This document shows, piece by piece, positions 46,401 through 56,663 of a stretch of 64,000 nucleotides of DNA. Numbering within the stretch: position 1 is the first letter of the stretch; each line of letters opens with the position of its first letter. This DNA is from Rhizoctonia solani. Taxonomy: Eukaryota; Basidiomycota; Agaricomycetes; Cantharellales; Ceratobasidiaceae. Location: NCBI RefSeq assembly GCF_016906535.1, contig NC_057381.1, positions 248,001 to 312,000 on the forward strand. The letters run 5' to 3'. Both the position numbers and the translations under genes were made by a program. Below the pieces are notes generated by a model. The model saw only the letters and a program-made list of their open reading frames with translations. It was not told the DNA's origin and searched no databases.

Positions 46401-46920
46401 CCTGGGCAAGTCTTGCGGAGCGGGAGATGTGCTGCGAGAGGCCGGTTGGGAGTGGGATGGAATGGAACGTCAAGAGGAGCAAGAGGAAGGCCGGGAGTAA
46501 GGGTGTGGGACTCCAGAGCGAGTGGAGGGAATAATGAAACGGTGTGGGGGGAATGGGTGCCTGATACAGGACTTATGAGCGGTTTTTGCGCAAGATGTTG
46601 TTCGCTAACTCCTTGCGTCAAGCACCTAGCGTTGGACAATCCCTACAGCAAATCAGCAGATCTGGCGATTGTGATATGTGCGGGTTTTTTGCAAGCGGGT
46701 GTTTCAGCTGTCTAGGAGCGCTACTTGCAGAGTTCCGGCAAAACTCGTGGTATGCGGGCGATCAGAGCCTGTCAGCCTTATAGCAATTTGGTACTACGTG
46801 GGACCGACGCTAGTTTGATTATTAATAGCAAAAGGCAAGTCCGTTCACGTGATTTCCCTCGTGCTAGTACTGGAGGTCCTCTCGTTGTCAATCAAAGCCT
46901 ACAACAAGTCGATTTTACAA

Positions 46921-47479
46921 TGTCGTACACCACGGTAATGTGGGTACGCGCTGGTGAAGGCAGGCGCTTAAGGCCGTACTACTACAAGCTTATGTAATCT
47001 AACTCGACTAGGCTATACTACTGCCGCTGTAAGGCGGATTTCTACTGACTATCTACTGCGAAGGGGCCTGAGGCCTGGGAGGTGTGGTGAGTTAAGTAAG
47101 GGGGTGACTTCTGAGAACAACTGGGCCGGCTACTTAGCTGGCTGACTAGTCCCTCCTCAATGGATATGAGACAAGGTAAAATCGACTTGGGGTCTCCAAG
47201 CGATTTTCCTGCTGTATATATAGACAAAGCACACTATCTACATGGTCTGTGCGCGTGAGAGAAAGAAGTACAGAGGACAAATGAGAAGCGTGCTGCGGGC
47301 TGCGCAGAAGCGTGGATTTCTCCTAAGCGCCCTTGGCTCGGCATCTCGGCGCGGCATCTCGGCATAATAAGCGCCGAGATCACGTGATCGAAAAACATAA
47401 GATATCAAGTCCATAAAAAATACTAAAAATAATAGAAAATTTGGGCGATTCTGATGGTATAGTTAAGGAGGTTATAACA
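46921..47479 (-). repeat. 5' LTR of element 1
   Basis: 559 bp; differs from the other LTR at about three sites (for example ggcgggcgc/ggcaggcgc and ttcggg/tttggg). Confidence 0.93.
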
Positions 47480-47484
47480 CCTAA

Positions 47485-48048
47485 ACGTCTGTAAGGACGT
47501 TGAGGGTGCAGGCGCTTGTGGCCATGTGACTATTACAGGGAGCCGCTTAGGGCAGCAATGGGGTACCCTACAACAACAAACTAACTAACTACAGCAACCA
47601 CGCACTATAAGGCGGCGGTGAACTACGTATGTACAGTGAGGGCAACGCTTAAGGCGTGTGTCTAAGTAGTTTTCTGGGCTATAAGGCCCTTGTACAGTGT
47701 GGGATGCGACAAGAGGTAATTGACCTGGGTGTTACCATGGTTGGTTGGCCTCCTTATATATTCTACAGACAAGCTATTTACAATTACATTATATGCAATA
47801 CCGTATCAAATAAGAACCCCGCTCCACAGTCGGCCTTACTCATACATACGTGTCACTGACGTGTCATAATGATGTCATCAGATGGAGGTGGCTACGTGTG
47901 CTGAGATAAGCGCGGATGGGGACGTGGCTTGGCGCTTAGCGTATGATATAAGCGCCAATGTCATGTGATTGAAAATGTTCTCCAATTGCCTTTGTTTAAA
48001 TTCGAGAAATTGGGAATAAATTCCCTGGTATTGATTGTGTCTATGACA
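47485..48048 (-). repeat. 3' LTR of element 2 (main part)
   Basis: Continues the eight bases at 41223-41230 across the inserted element 1; ends GTGTCTATGACA, next to the polypurine tract (gccccccc on the plus strand). Confidence 0.93.
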
Positions 48049-48093
48049 CTGCCCCCCCTTTAAGGGCCTTGGCAGCGCCAAGGGCCTTCTTTT

Positions 48094-51000
48094 TCATCTC
48101 TTTTCGTATTTTTCTAAAATTTTTTTGGCGTTTTTTAAGTTTTCTTGAGGTTCCCATGTATTCTCTTTGGATCCATAGCCCTTCCATTTGACTTGGAAGA
48201 ACCATTTCCCGTTCCTTTCTTCAGCATTGGTGATCCCCTCCACCTCGTATTCTTCTTCCCCATCCACGGTGACTGGTGGTGGGCGGTTCTCAAAGGCGTG
48301 TTTGTTGTCCCTTTTGACCTTAGATAGAAGTCCCATGTAGAAGACGTTGTGAATGCGCATTGTTGGGGGTAGTTCAAGCCGGTAAGCGCGGTCGGAGATT
48401 TTCTCGGTAACCTTGAACGGGCCCAAATGTTGTTCTGTTAGTTTGGGGCTTAAGGTTTTGAGGTTGACATTCTTGGCGTCGAGCCAAGCTTCCTCTCCAA
48501 TTTTGAATTCCGTCAGGCTTCCGCTTTCTCCGGCTGTCATCCGTTGCTTGGCTTGCCAGAGGGCCAATTCCACTTCCTTCCATTGCGCTTCCATTGTTTG
48601 GGCAAGTTCATCCGCTTCTGGGACATCTGTGGGTATGTTGGATGGGGTTAAGGTGGGTTCCCATCCGTATAAGGCTTTGAAAGGAGTTTTCCCAGTACTA
48701 CTGTGCACGGCGTTGTTGTATGCAAATTCCGCCATTGGCAGCCACTTAGTCCAGTCCCGTTGGTTAACCCCCAAGTAGGCCCTTAGGAAGTGTTCAATGG
48801 AAGGGTTGACTCGCTCTGTTTGTCCATTGCTCTGGGGGTGGTACGCTGAGGAGAAATGGGGGTCAATTCCTAGGCGTTTGTATAGTGCCTTCAGAAACTT
48901 ATTGTTGAACACCCTTCCCCTGTCTGAGACCATTTTTTCAGGCATGCCGTGCCGTTTCCACACGTGTTCCAGGAATAATTCCGCTAGTTTGGGGGCTTTG
49001 AGCTTTTTGGAACATTTGACAAAAATCCCATACTTTGTGAAGCTGTCCACTATGACTAAGATTGAGTCGTTGCTTCCGTCTTTAGGCAGGTCTACTATCA
49101 TGTCGTATGATACGTGTTGCCAGGGTCTAACAGGAAGTTCAAGCGGCTGAGGTGGGATAGAGGCGTACTTAGGCTTTCTGATCCGTTGACATGTTTCACA
49201 AGAGTCCACATGCCAATACGTGTCTGCACGGATACCGGGCCAGTAGTAATTCCTTGACACCAATTCTAGGGTATGCTGTCTTCCCGGATGTCCTGCCAAG
49301 GGGCTGTTGTGGAAGATGTGGAGTAGGTCCGTCCTTAATGTTCCAACATCAGGGACCACAATTTGTCCTTGGTAGAATAGTAATCCAGCCTCCATCTCGT
49401 AATCTTTAAATGCGCGTTTGATGGAGGGGGGTGCTTTGGACTTGTTCTGTAAGAATTGGAGGATTTCCTCCAGGGACTCATCCTGATCTAGGGATGCTTT
49501 GATCTGGCGTTGTAGCTCTTTTTCCGGCGTGACCAGGGCAATGTTTGCAAATACGGGGTCTGGGAGCATGGTTTGGACTGCAGGAGGGATATTGGCATGG
49601 TCTGATTGGCGTGAGAGGGCATCTGGTTTCCCTGATTGCTTTCCGGGGCAATAGACAATCTGGAAGTTATAACCGGCAAGGAGTAGGTGCCATTGTGCGT
49701 GTCGTCGATTGAAGGTTCTGGATTCCTTCCAGTATTCCAGGTTGCAATGATCTGTGAAAACTGTGATTGGGTGTTTTGTCCCCTCCAGGAATATACGCCA
49801 ATACTCAAATGACCGGATGATTGCAAGGAGTTCCTTGTCATGGGTGTCATAGTTCTGTTTGGCACCTTTGAACAATTCCAACAGGAACCCCAAGGGGTGT
49901 AGTCTTCCGTCTTCTTGCCGTTGGCTGAGTATTGACCCCAGAGCTGCACCTGATGCATCCGTTTCCAGGAAATAGGGTTTGGTAGGATCCGCGTGGCAAA
50001 GTACTGGGGCGTTGGTGATAGCGTCCTTAAGGCCCTGGAAGGCTTCCTGTTCCCTGGTATCCCACTTCCATGGCGTATCCTTTCTTACCAGATTGTGCAA
50101 TGGTCTAGCCATGTGGCTGAAGTTGGCAACAAATCGGCGGAGAAAATTGGCAAAACCCAGGAACAATTGGACTTCTTTGACTTTTGTGGGAACCGGCCAT
50201 TCTTGTACTGCCTGGATCTTGAGCTTATCCAGACTAAAACCCTTGTCCAAGACAATGATTCCCAGGTATTCCACAGAGGTGACGTGGAACATGCATTTGG
50301 ACGCTTTACAGAAGAGCTGGTTATCCATCAACCGCTTCAGAACCTCATGGACATGTTTTGTGTGAGTTGCATCATCTTGTGAATAAATCAAGATGTCATC
50401 TAGGTAGATGATGACGCATACATCCAGTAGATCCTTGAACAACTTGTTCATGAAGTGTTGGAAAGCTGCAGGTGCATTTGTCAGGCCAAAGGTCATGACC
50501 AGGGACTTGTATAAACCATATTTGGTACGGAAGGCAGTTTTCCACTTGTCACCTTCTTTTACCCGGACATTGTTGTATCCCCACCTTAGATCTAGCTTAG
50601 TAAAGATCTTGGCGCCGCGGAGCTGGGCCATGAGATCATCTGGGCAAGGCAACGGATAGACGTTCTTTTTTGTCCGGTTATTGAGGCAACAATAGTCAAC
50701 TACAAGACAACGGGAACCATCCTTTTTTGGGACAAACATGACCGGGGAGCTGATAGGTGATTTGCTGGGACGGATCTTCCCAGCTTTGAGTTCATCCTTA
50801 AGCCAGTCCTTGAGGGTGGCGGACTCGGCATCAGTCATACTGTAAAGGGGGGAGTTAAGGGGTCCTTCCTCTGTGAGCTCAATCCCAATATTGTAATGCC
50901 TATGGGGAGGAAGCTTATTGAATTCCTCCTTTCCAAACACCTTGGCGTATTGGTGATATTTGGAGGGAACTCCTTCAAGGGGTTTTTGATCAGCTTCCTC

Positions 51001-51483
51001 CTCCTTGGCAATGGTTGCATGTTCTGGTGGCGTATGTGGGAAGGAGAGGGTACGGGAGTTCCAATCAATTTCAGGGTTGTGGGCTTCTAACCATTTAATT
51101 CCTAGGATGGCGGCGTGTGATCCGGTGTTGCAAATCAGGAAGGTTTCCGTCATTTGTTTACCATCAAATAGGAAGGTTAGGTGGGCCTTCTTCCAAATCT
51201 TTCCAGCCTGGGGGCTTGACCCATCAAGCATAGTCACAGTACGGGGTTGAGGGAGGTCTATTAGGGGTAGGCGGAGTAGTTCCGTGGTGTGAGGGTGAAG
51301 GAACAATGATGTAGCGCCTGAATCTATCAGGACTTCTAGTGGGTCCGCTTGTTTCTCTGGCTTAATTGAAATTGTGAAGAGTGGGGAAATTCTATTGATG
51401 CTATTTGATATATTACAGATTTCAATAAGCCCAGAGTCGTTGGGGTCCTTGCGCGCAGCAGCAGGTACCCTTACTCTTTTCCC
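48094..51483 (-). CDS. pol: Pol polyprotein of element 2
   Basis: 1130 codons, open without a stop from the G GGA AAA slippery site to 48094, in the -1 frame relative to gag. Protease LIDSGATSLF; RT with LRWGYNNVRV, FGLTNAPAAFQHFMN and intact YLDDILI; RNase H (LETDASGAALG); integrase (HPGRQHTLELV, CETC, SYDMIVDLP, HPQSNGQTERVNP); chromodomain (WFFQVKWKGYGSKENTWEP). Several normally conserved arginines are Cys, e.g. VDYCCLN, TDHCNLEYW and IVYCPGKQ, the expected result of CGN-to-TGN changes, and MPFGL is MTFGL. Open, but probably impaired. It would be made only as a frameshift fusion with gag, which itself carries a stop. Confidence 0.92.
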   Translation of the reverse strand, partial: GKRVRVPAAARKDPNDSGLIEICNISNSINRISPLFTISIKPEKQADPLEVLIDSGATSLFLHPHTTELLRLPLIDLPQPRTVTMLDGSSPQAGKIWKKAHLTFLFDGKQMTETFLICNTGSHAAILGIKWLEAHNPEIDWNSRTLSFPHTPPEHATIAKEEEADQKPLEGVPSKYHQYAKVFGKEEFNKLPPHRHYNIGIELTEEGPLNSPLYSMTDAESATLKDWLKDELKAGKIRPSKSPISSPVMFVPKKDGSRCLVVDYCCLNNRTKKNVYPLPCPDDLMAQLRGAKIFTKLDLRWGYNNVRVKEGDKWKTAFRTKYGLYKSLVMTFGLTNAPAAFQHFMNKLFKDLLDVCVIIYLDDILIYSQDDATHTKHVHEVLKRLMDNQLFCKASKCMFHVTSVEYLGIIVLDKGFSLDKLKIQAVQEWPVPTKVKEVQLFLGFANFLRRFVANFSHMARPLHNLVRKDTPWKWDTREQEAFQGLKDAITNAPVLCHADPTKPYFLETDASGAALGSILSQRQEDGRLHPLGFLLELFKGAKQNYDTHDKELLAIIRSFEYWRIFLEGTKHPITVFTDHCNLEYWKESRTFNRRHAQWHLLLAGYNFQIVYCPGKQSGKPDALSRQSDHANIPPAVQTMLPDPVFANIALVTPEKELQRQIKASLDQDESLEEILQFLQNKSKAPPSIKRAFKDYEMEAGLLFYQGQIVVPDVGTLRTDLLHIFHNSPLAGHPGRQHTLELVSRNYYWPGIRADTYWHVDSCETCQRIRKPKYASIPPQPLELPVRPWQHVSYDMIVDLPKDGSNDSILVIVDSFTKYGIFVKCSKKLKAPKLAELFLEHVWKRHGMPEKMVSDRGRVFNNKFLKALYKRLGIDPHFSSAYHPQSNGQTERVNPSIEHFLRAYLGVNQRDWTKWLPMAEFAYNNAVHSSTGKTPFKALYGWEPTLTPSNIPTDVPEADELAQTMEAQWKEVELALWQAKQRMTAGESGSLTEFKIGEEAWLDAKNVNLKTLSPKLTEQHLGPFKVTEKISDRAYRLELPPTMRIHNVFYMGLLSKVKRDNKHAFENRPPPVTVDGEEEYEVEGITNAEERNGKWFFQVKWKGYGSKENTWEPQENLKNAKKILEKYEKR

Positions 51484-52826
51484 AATTGGTACTCGGAGTC
51501 TTTGCCAATCTTGGCGGTTTCCTTGGCCTTCCCCTTATCCTCCTTTGGGGTGGCCTTCCAGCCGGTTCTACACTTGGCAAACTTGTGCCTGGTCTTTCCG
51601 CATTTTACGCAAAGTCCTTCTGCGCGGCGGCGGTTGCGTTCTTCTTCCAAGATGTAATTGGGATTGGAAGAGAGAGGGCCGGTTTTGGTGGCCTGATGGC
51701 CAGTACTTGCCCCCCGGTTGGGGGTAGTGGAGGATTTACCAGACTTATTACCCTGCTGCGGGTGGCTGGCGCGTTCCTCACAGAGGGCGTTGTCAATGAT
51801 GAGGGATGCGTCTTGCAATTCCCTCAGGGTGCGTGGTTGCCTTTCCCTAGTGGCAATCTGTTTCCAAACCTCCCAGTGAAGTCCTCGCGCAAACTGGCCG
51901 CAGAGTGCAGCATTGTTCCAGTTGAGTTCCATCTGCAGCGTGCGGAACTTGGTGATGTATTTGGCACAAGTGCCGGTTTGTGTGAGGGACGTAATCTTCC
52001 GCTCCGCTGCTCTAGTTGCGTCAGGGTTGCCAAAGGCGGCCAGGAACTTGTTCTTGAATTCATCCACGGTCTGGATGAGTGCGCGATGGGACCCTAACTG
52101 GTCCAGGTGGGGATGGGCCCAGGCCCCAGCCGCTTCCTCCATGTTCATGAGGAGAAAGGAGAGGACCTCCAAGTCCGTTGGGAATTGCCTCTGGTTGAGG
52201 CGTACCCAGGCCAACATTCAAGTTAGCCATTGCTTGGCCTCCAAGCCAATTTTGCCTTTGAAGGCATCTGGGTGGTCCACTTTTACAGTGGAGGGGGCTG
52301 GAGGCTGCGCCAAGGTGACGATAGGCGCTGGTGGAGGTCCTTGGGAGGCTGGAGCCGGTCCCAAAGGGAAGGACAAGGAAGGGTAGGGGTTGAAAAGGGA
52401 GAGGGGGTTGCGCCTGGGGGCCCCTGTGGAGATGATAGGGGCTGGGGCCCCAAGGAATGGTTGAGCCTTGCCAATAGGCTTGGCTTTGGGCGCGGCCCTG
52501 GGAGTTTCCTTGACCGCAGGGGGTTTTTGTTCTTCTGGGGTATGGGGACCCCGGGCGGATTGGAGCTGGGCAAGCCCATCCTTGACAACATTGACCGTCT
52601 GTGAGATATTTTCAACGTTGGTTTGAACCTCTTGGCTAATTTCAGCTTGTTCCAAGAGGGTCTGTTCAATGCGGTTGACTTGGGATTGGAGCCCCCAGAG
52701 AAGGTGGATGACCCGCTCAAGTGAGACTTTGCCAAGCTCAGGGGAGGCTGGCGGAAGGAAGGGTCCCAGCTCTCCCTGATCAATAGGGGAGCAGGCTTGA
52801 GAGGGCGGCCGGGAGCGGGTTGCCAT
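51471..52826 (-). pseudogene. gag: Gag of element 2, one premature stop
   Basis: One frame from ATG 52826 to TAA 51471, broken by a TGA at 52218-52220 (KQWLT*MLAWVRL). Elements 1 and 3 have an Arg codon at that position. The N-terminal part has a coiled-coil-like stretch (LLWGLQSQVNRIEQTLLEQA) and a Pro/Ala-rich linker; the C-terminal part has the capsid region (AGAWAHPHLDQLGSH, CGQFARGLHWEVW) and a knuckle-like CVKCGKTRHKFAKC. The gag is related to the remnant at 2965-4498. Confidence 0.92.
51477..51483 (-). promoter_or_regulatory. -1 frameshift slippery heptamer, element 2
   Basis: G GGA AAA in the gag frame followed by GAG TAA; pol is open in the -1 frame from here. Same placement as in element 3 although the two elements are otherwise well diverged. 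Confidence 0.7.
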
Positions 52827-53309
52827 GGGATGTGTGGGGTAGGACCGGCCAGCGTGGGTGGATGCCTGGGAGGAAGAACGTGGGGGAGTGTGGGAGGTAA
52901 TGTTGGAAAATGTGGGGACTAGTGGTGCCTATATCAGGACTTATGAGCGCTTTATTGTATGTATACGCTAAACCCTTGCCTCAACCAGCCTAGCGTTGGA
53001 CAGTTCTTACCCTGATCAACTGCCGTGGACAGGCGTGATGCGGGGCAGTGCTTCTGCAAGCGGGTGGATTGGCTGTCTAGGGTCGCTAACGAAAGGTGCG
53101 GTGACCGGTGGTATGCGGACAATTAGAACCCATTAGCCTTATAGCAATTTGGTACTAGGTGGGGACAACGCTGGTTTGATTATTGACAGCAAAAGGCAAT
53201 CCTGATCACCTGATTTCCCTTGTGCTAGTACTAGGGGCCTTCTTGTTGTTGGGCTAAGTGTGTGTGCTGGTGGGCACGGTTTGCAACCAACTTAAGGTCA
53301 ATTACCTAG

Positions 53310-53881
53310 TGTCCTAAACGTCTGTAAGGACGTTGAGGGTGCAGGCGCTTGTGGCCGTGTGACTATTACAGGGAGCCGCTTAGGGCGGCGATGGGGTACC
53401 CTACAACAACGAACTAACTAACTACAGCAACCACGCACTATAAGGCGGCGGTGAACTACGTATGTACAGTGAGGGCAACGCTTAAGGCGTGTGTCTAAGT
53501 AGTTTTCTGGGCTATAAGGCCCTTGTACAGTGTGGGATGCAACAAGAGGTAATCAACCTGGGTGTTACCATGGTTGGTTGGCCTCCTTATATATTCTACA
53601 GACAAGCTATTTACAATTACATTATATGCAATACCGTATCAAATAAGAACCCCGCTCCACAGTCGGCCTTACTCATACATACGTGTCACTGACGTGTCAT
53701 AATGATGTCATCAGATGGAGGTGGCTATGTGTGCTGAGATAAGCGCGGATGGGGACGTGGCTTGGCGCTTAGCGTATGATATAAGCGCCAATGTCACGTG
53801 ATTGAAAATGTTCTCCAATTGCCTTTGTTTAAATTTGAGAAATTGGGAATAAATTCCCTGGTATTGATTGTGTCTACAACA
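53310..53881 (-). repeat. 5' LTR of element 2
   Basis: TGTCCTAAACG...GTCTACAACA, 572 bp. Contains TCACGTGATT at 53794-53803 and a TATATTC/TATATAAGGAGG core region. Confidence 0.93.
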
Positions 53882-54744
53882 AAGAGTCCCCTTTTATACC
53901 CTAGAGTGGCAAGGTTACTGAGTCATTCACCTAGTCAGAGTATGGATATGACTTGCTTAGGACTGTGCTTCCTAAGACTTTGATTGGTGGGTGGGAAGGC
54001 ACAGATATGACTAGGATGGAATGTGGCTGCTCTTGGGTTGAACTGCAATTAGTTAAAAATAGAAACATCTAAATACATGACTCAGTCTATCAAGAAATGC
54101 TTGGCAGCCAATGAGCACTTAGAGTGAGTCATTAGTGTGAGTCATTCTGGTGGCAAGCAGAATGACTCATAAGCAGGATTCGCAGTGCCACTAGAAATTA
54201 CTAGATAAGGAGAACCTTAGTAATCTCATGAGAGGTATGACTCAACTAAGCTAGGAATAAGGTTCATTTCCCAAGTTAGAGCTAGTCATGTGATGAGCTA
54301 GATGTAAAGATATAAATATAATGATTAGTAAGGTACTTGAGCCACATAGATAGAATCTTGTGAAGCTAATATCTCCATGAGATCTTATCGTATGAGCACG
54401 TGACAGGCAGCGTTAGAACGAGCGGAAGGAGCTCTATTGAACGATATGTAACACATACAGTCGATATGAGCGTTACATAGAGTAATGACAGGAATAATGG
54501 AAAATAGGAGTCAAATGGCCATTAAATCAGAAAGTCAGATATATACAGATTATTGTGGATGGTGAGCTGTGAATGCAAAATTGTGTGATACATAACATTG
54601 CCTTAAGCAACTTCCTCACCGTAGTTAAGTAGTTAGATGCTGTAGGTAGTTACTTCACCACCTTACATGGTATCATTTGTACTTAGTGGCCACAAGTGCC
54701 AAACCCCCCTTGGCATCCCAGACAACATCCAGGACAATACCACA

Positions 54745-55149
54745 CCTCAAGCAATTGTGATCTGTCTCTTTTGCCTAAGTTTTGTTTTACTTGGAGGCAT
54801 TGTCCTGGTTACTGAATAAAGAGCAAAAAGATCCCAGAGTCCATTACCGACCTTATGGGTCCATTGAAATGGAATTGTAAGTGCTTGCAAACAAGGACCA
54901 TGAGTTTCTTGCAACACACAGGCCATCAAATCCACCCGTATTTTTCAGCACTATGTCACAGATTTTGGAACTTAAGGAGCATTCATGTACATTTCTTTGT
55001 TTTGTTTTGTTTTTTATAAATTTGCCACGTTTTTTGTGTGAATTCATCCCATTTGGTGAGAAAGTGTGCATATGTAGTGGATTTTTGCCTTGGCGCCAAG
55101 TAAAAGCACACATCCGCGGGTTAGGTAATGGGCAATTGCTGACGTCCAC
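54745..55149 (-). pseudogene. LINE endonuclease fragment
   Basis: Minus-strand reading gives LSSKICDIVLKNTG then VDLMACVLQETHG (in two frames, one shift): the strand-helix-strand and LQETH motif of LINE apurinic endonucleases. It is short and frame-shifted and lies at the edge of the repeat island. It could be coincidence. Confidence 0.35.
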
Positions 55150-55870
55150 CTGAGTTTCAGGCTGCCCCTCCGTCTCCCGACGACAACCGGGTCAGAAGTT
55201 TTTAAAAGGACGACAGGGTCGGGGCTTGTTCGCTATAGCCGTCATTACACCCTTACGGTCGAAATTAATTTATCAATCCAACAGCGGCTTACCAAGAGCG
55301 AGGTCGACACCGCAAGACTTGATTGCCGTCAATTCTATTTCATGCTAGTATCGTAAGTAGTTGAACGTCTAGCATAAAATTACCGGACCGCGTAGATCCG
55401 GTATCATTACAATTAGGGTGTTAGATTGCGATGGTATGTCAATGTTAGTGACATACCCCTTCATTCCCGGTTGTCTATAAGATCTGAAATGAGCAACTGC
55501 GTACCCAGGTGATGAGAGCGTTTCTCCGAAAAGGCAAGGTTTCATGAGAACTTCGTGATCAGGTCAGATGAATTGCAGTTTCTGTTGAGCGGTGATACTT
55601 CTTTTGGTTCGTTTATTCGAAATCGAAGTGCTCGCCAACCTACCCGACAAATCGGATGAAGCTTACCGAATAACCAGCACGAAACTCGGGATTCATTTCG
55701 CAAAAGTGACCCAGAGATTCCGGTGATCTGCAAAGTGTGTTGCGCCTACCACAAGTTTGGAGGATGCCAGAAAATTACATCAGAATCGGCAACAGAAATA
55801 CTTTGCAGATGCGCAAGCCACCCCTTGAAACCACAACACAAATTATGAACGATTGGATCAAAAATGGTAT
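55150..55870. other. Intergenic, 3' flank of CSL4
   Basis: CpG content returns to host level from about 55085. No gene recognised. Confidence 0.5.
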
Positions 55871-56563
55871 TCACGGGATGTTTGTAGGTTTAGCACATTT
55901 GCGTTTTTCGATTAAGCCAGTCTTAGGACACCTCATTTCCAACCACGATATTGGGTCCATAGTCGCACCTGAAAAAGAGAGCCGGTTTAGGATGGTCGGT
56001 TTGGCGAAGAGTAGATGATCCTTACCAGCCTCGCTCGTAGCAAAAATTACTCCCAGATCGTTCCGGGTCGTCGACACATAGTAGCTCCTGGAATCGCCTA
56101 GAGAGATCTATAATTGATTCACAAGGTAAGATACATGCAGTTGTTCAAGCGGCTGACTTACTACAGAGCCTCGCACAACGTCCCCTCCACGAAAGCAGTC
56201 GGCAATCTTTACTTTATCTTTCTCAGTTGAACGTACATCCTGTGAACGAATAACGCCTGTGAACTCTTCTCCGTGAGGAAGAGGAATGCCGTCGACAACA
56301 GTGATAGACATGGTAGCCTGGAGTGGTGACAGTCGGGTAATAGTCCCAATCACCGTTACACCAGGAGAGGGAGGCTGAGCCCGTCCAGCAGTTACAGGTA
56401 TAATCCCACCCTCGGACTTGATTCCGAGTAGTGAGGACCTTGTCACTCCGTTCCGACCATATATCCCGCTGGAGGTTACCGGTGATTGCAATTGAAGCGG
56501 CTGCCCAGGAAGGAGAAAGTCGTTCATTGAGGGGAGGGTGGGGGAGTGGTGGGAGAAGGTCAC
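55871..56563 (-). CDS. CSL4: Exosome complex component CSL4
   Basis: Exons 56162-56563, 56026-56107, 55871-55968; introns 54 and 57 nt; 193 residues (181 if translation starts at the second ATG, 56527, which places LLPGQPL near the N-terminus as in the family and may be the true start). CSL4 is a cap protein of the nuclear and cytoplasmic RNA exosome that recruits cofactors. Visible: N-terminal LLPGQPLQ, the S1 domain ([59 protein letters not shown]) and the C-terminal segment [21 protein letters not shown], which in other members is a small zinc-ribbon-like fold. Head-to-head with the PDH E2 gene. Confidence 0.92.
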
Positions 56564-56663
56564 GTGAGACGGTGGCGGTGTCAGGGCAAATATTTCTCAA
56601 CTGATAATTGGGGCAAGTGAAGAATTCCCACCATCGCTCTCAGTGCGCAACATCTGATCAGCC
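56564..56663. promoter_or_regulatory. Shared bidirectional promoter of CSL4 and DLAT
   Basis: Only 100 bp separate the two start codons (136 bp if CSL4 starts at 56527). Contains CACGTGA near 56561. Both transcripts must start in or just beyond this gap. Confidence 0.55.

Larger units (their letters stand above)
41231..47479 (-). mobile_element. Full-length Ty3/chromovirus retrotransposon (element 1, LTR family E), youngest
   Basis: 6249 bp, LTRs 41231-41789 and 46921-47479 (559 bp each) differing at only about three positions; target-site duplication CCTAA (41226-41230 and 47480-47484). Gag and pol are both free of stops. It is nested in the LTR of element 2 and so is younger. Despite open frames, the RT catalytic motif is YLDN. 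Confidence 0.95.
41223..53881 (-). mobile_element. Full-length Ty3/chromovirus retrotransposon (element 2, LTR family C)
   Basis: Target-site duplication AAGAG at 41218-41222 and 53882-53886. LTRs are 572 bp: 53310-53881 and the split copy 41223-41230 plus 47485-48048. Element 1 (41231-47479) landed eight bases inside the 3' LTR. Internal genes on the minus strand: gag with one stop, then pol in the -1 frame. LTR copies differ at about ten sites, all transitions. Confidence 0.94.
40702..54597. repeat. Solo LTR-like family G (about 1.2 kb) hosting element 2
   Basis: TGTTGTAAATTGGGG at 40702 continues, after removal of element 2, to ATACATAACA at 54597; duplication TTGCC at 40697-40701 and 54598-54602. 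Its own sequence is 40702-41222 plus 53887-54597. TG...CA ends and a 5-bp duplication fit a long solo LTR; there is no internal region to confirm it. The right half holds a ccttttataccct motif similar to one at 5225. Confidence 0.75.
37155..54736 (+). repeat. Oldest LTR-C remnant hosting the nested insertions
   Basis: Segments 37155-37283, 40003-40025, 40597-40701 and 54598-54736 read in order as one left-truncated LTR-C (gcatgagtaaggctg... to ...catccaggaca) once the insertions with their duplications are removed. All the insertions from 37.3 to 54.6 kb therefore landed in a single old LTR. Confidence 0.75.
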
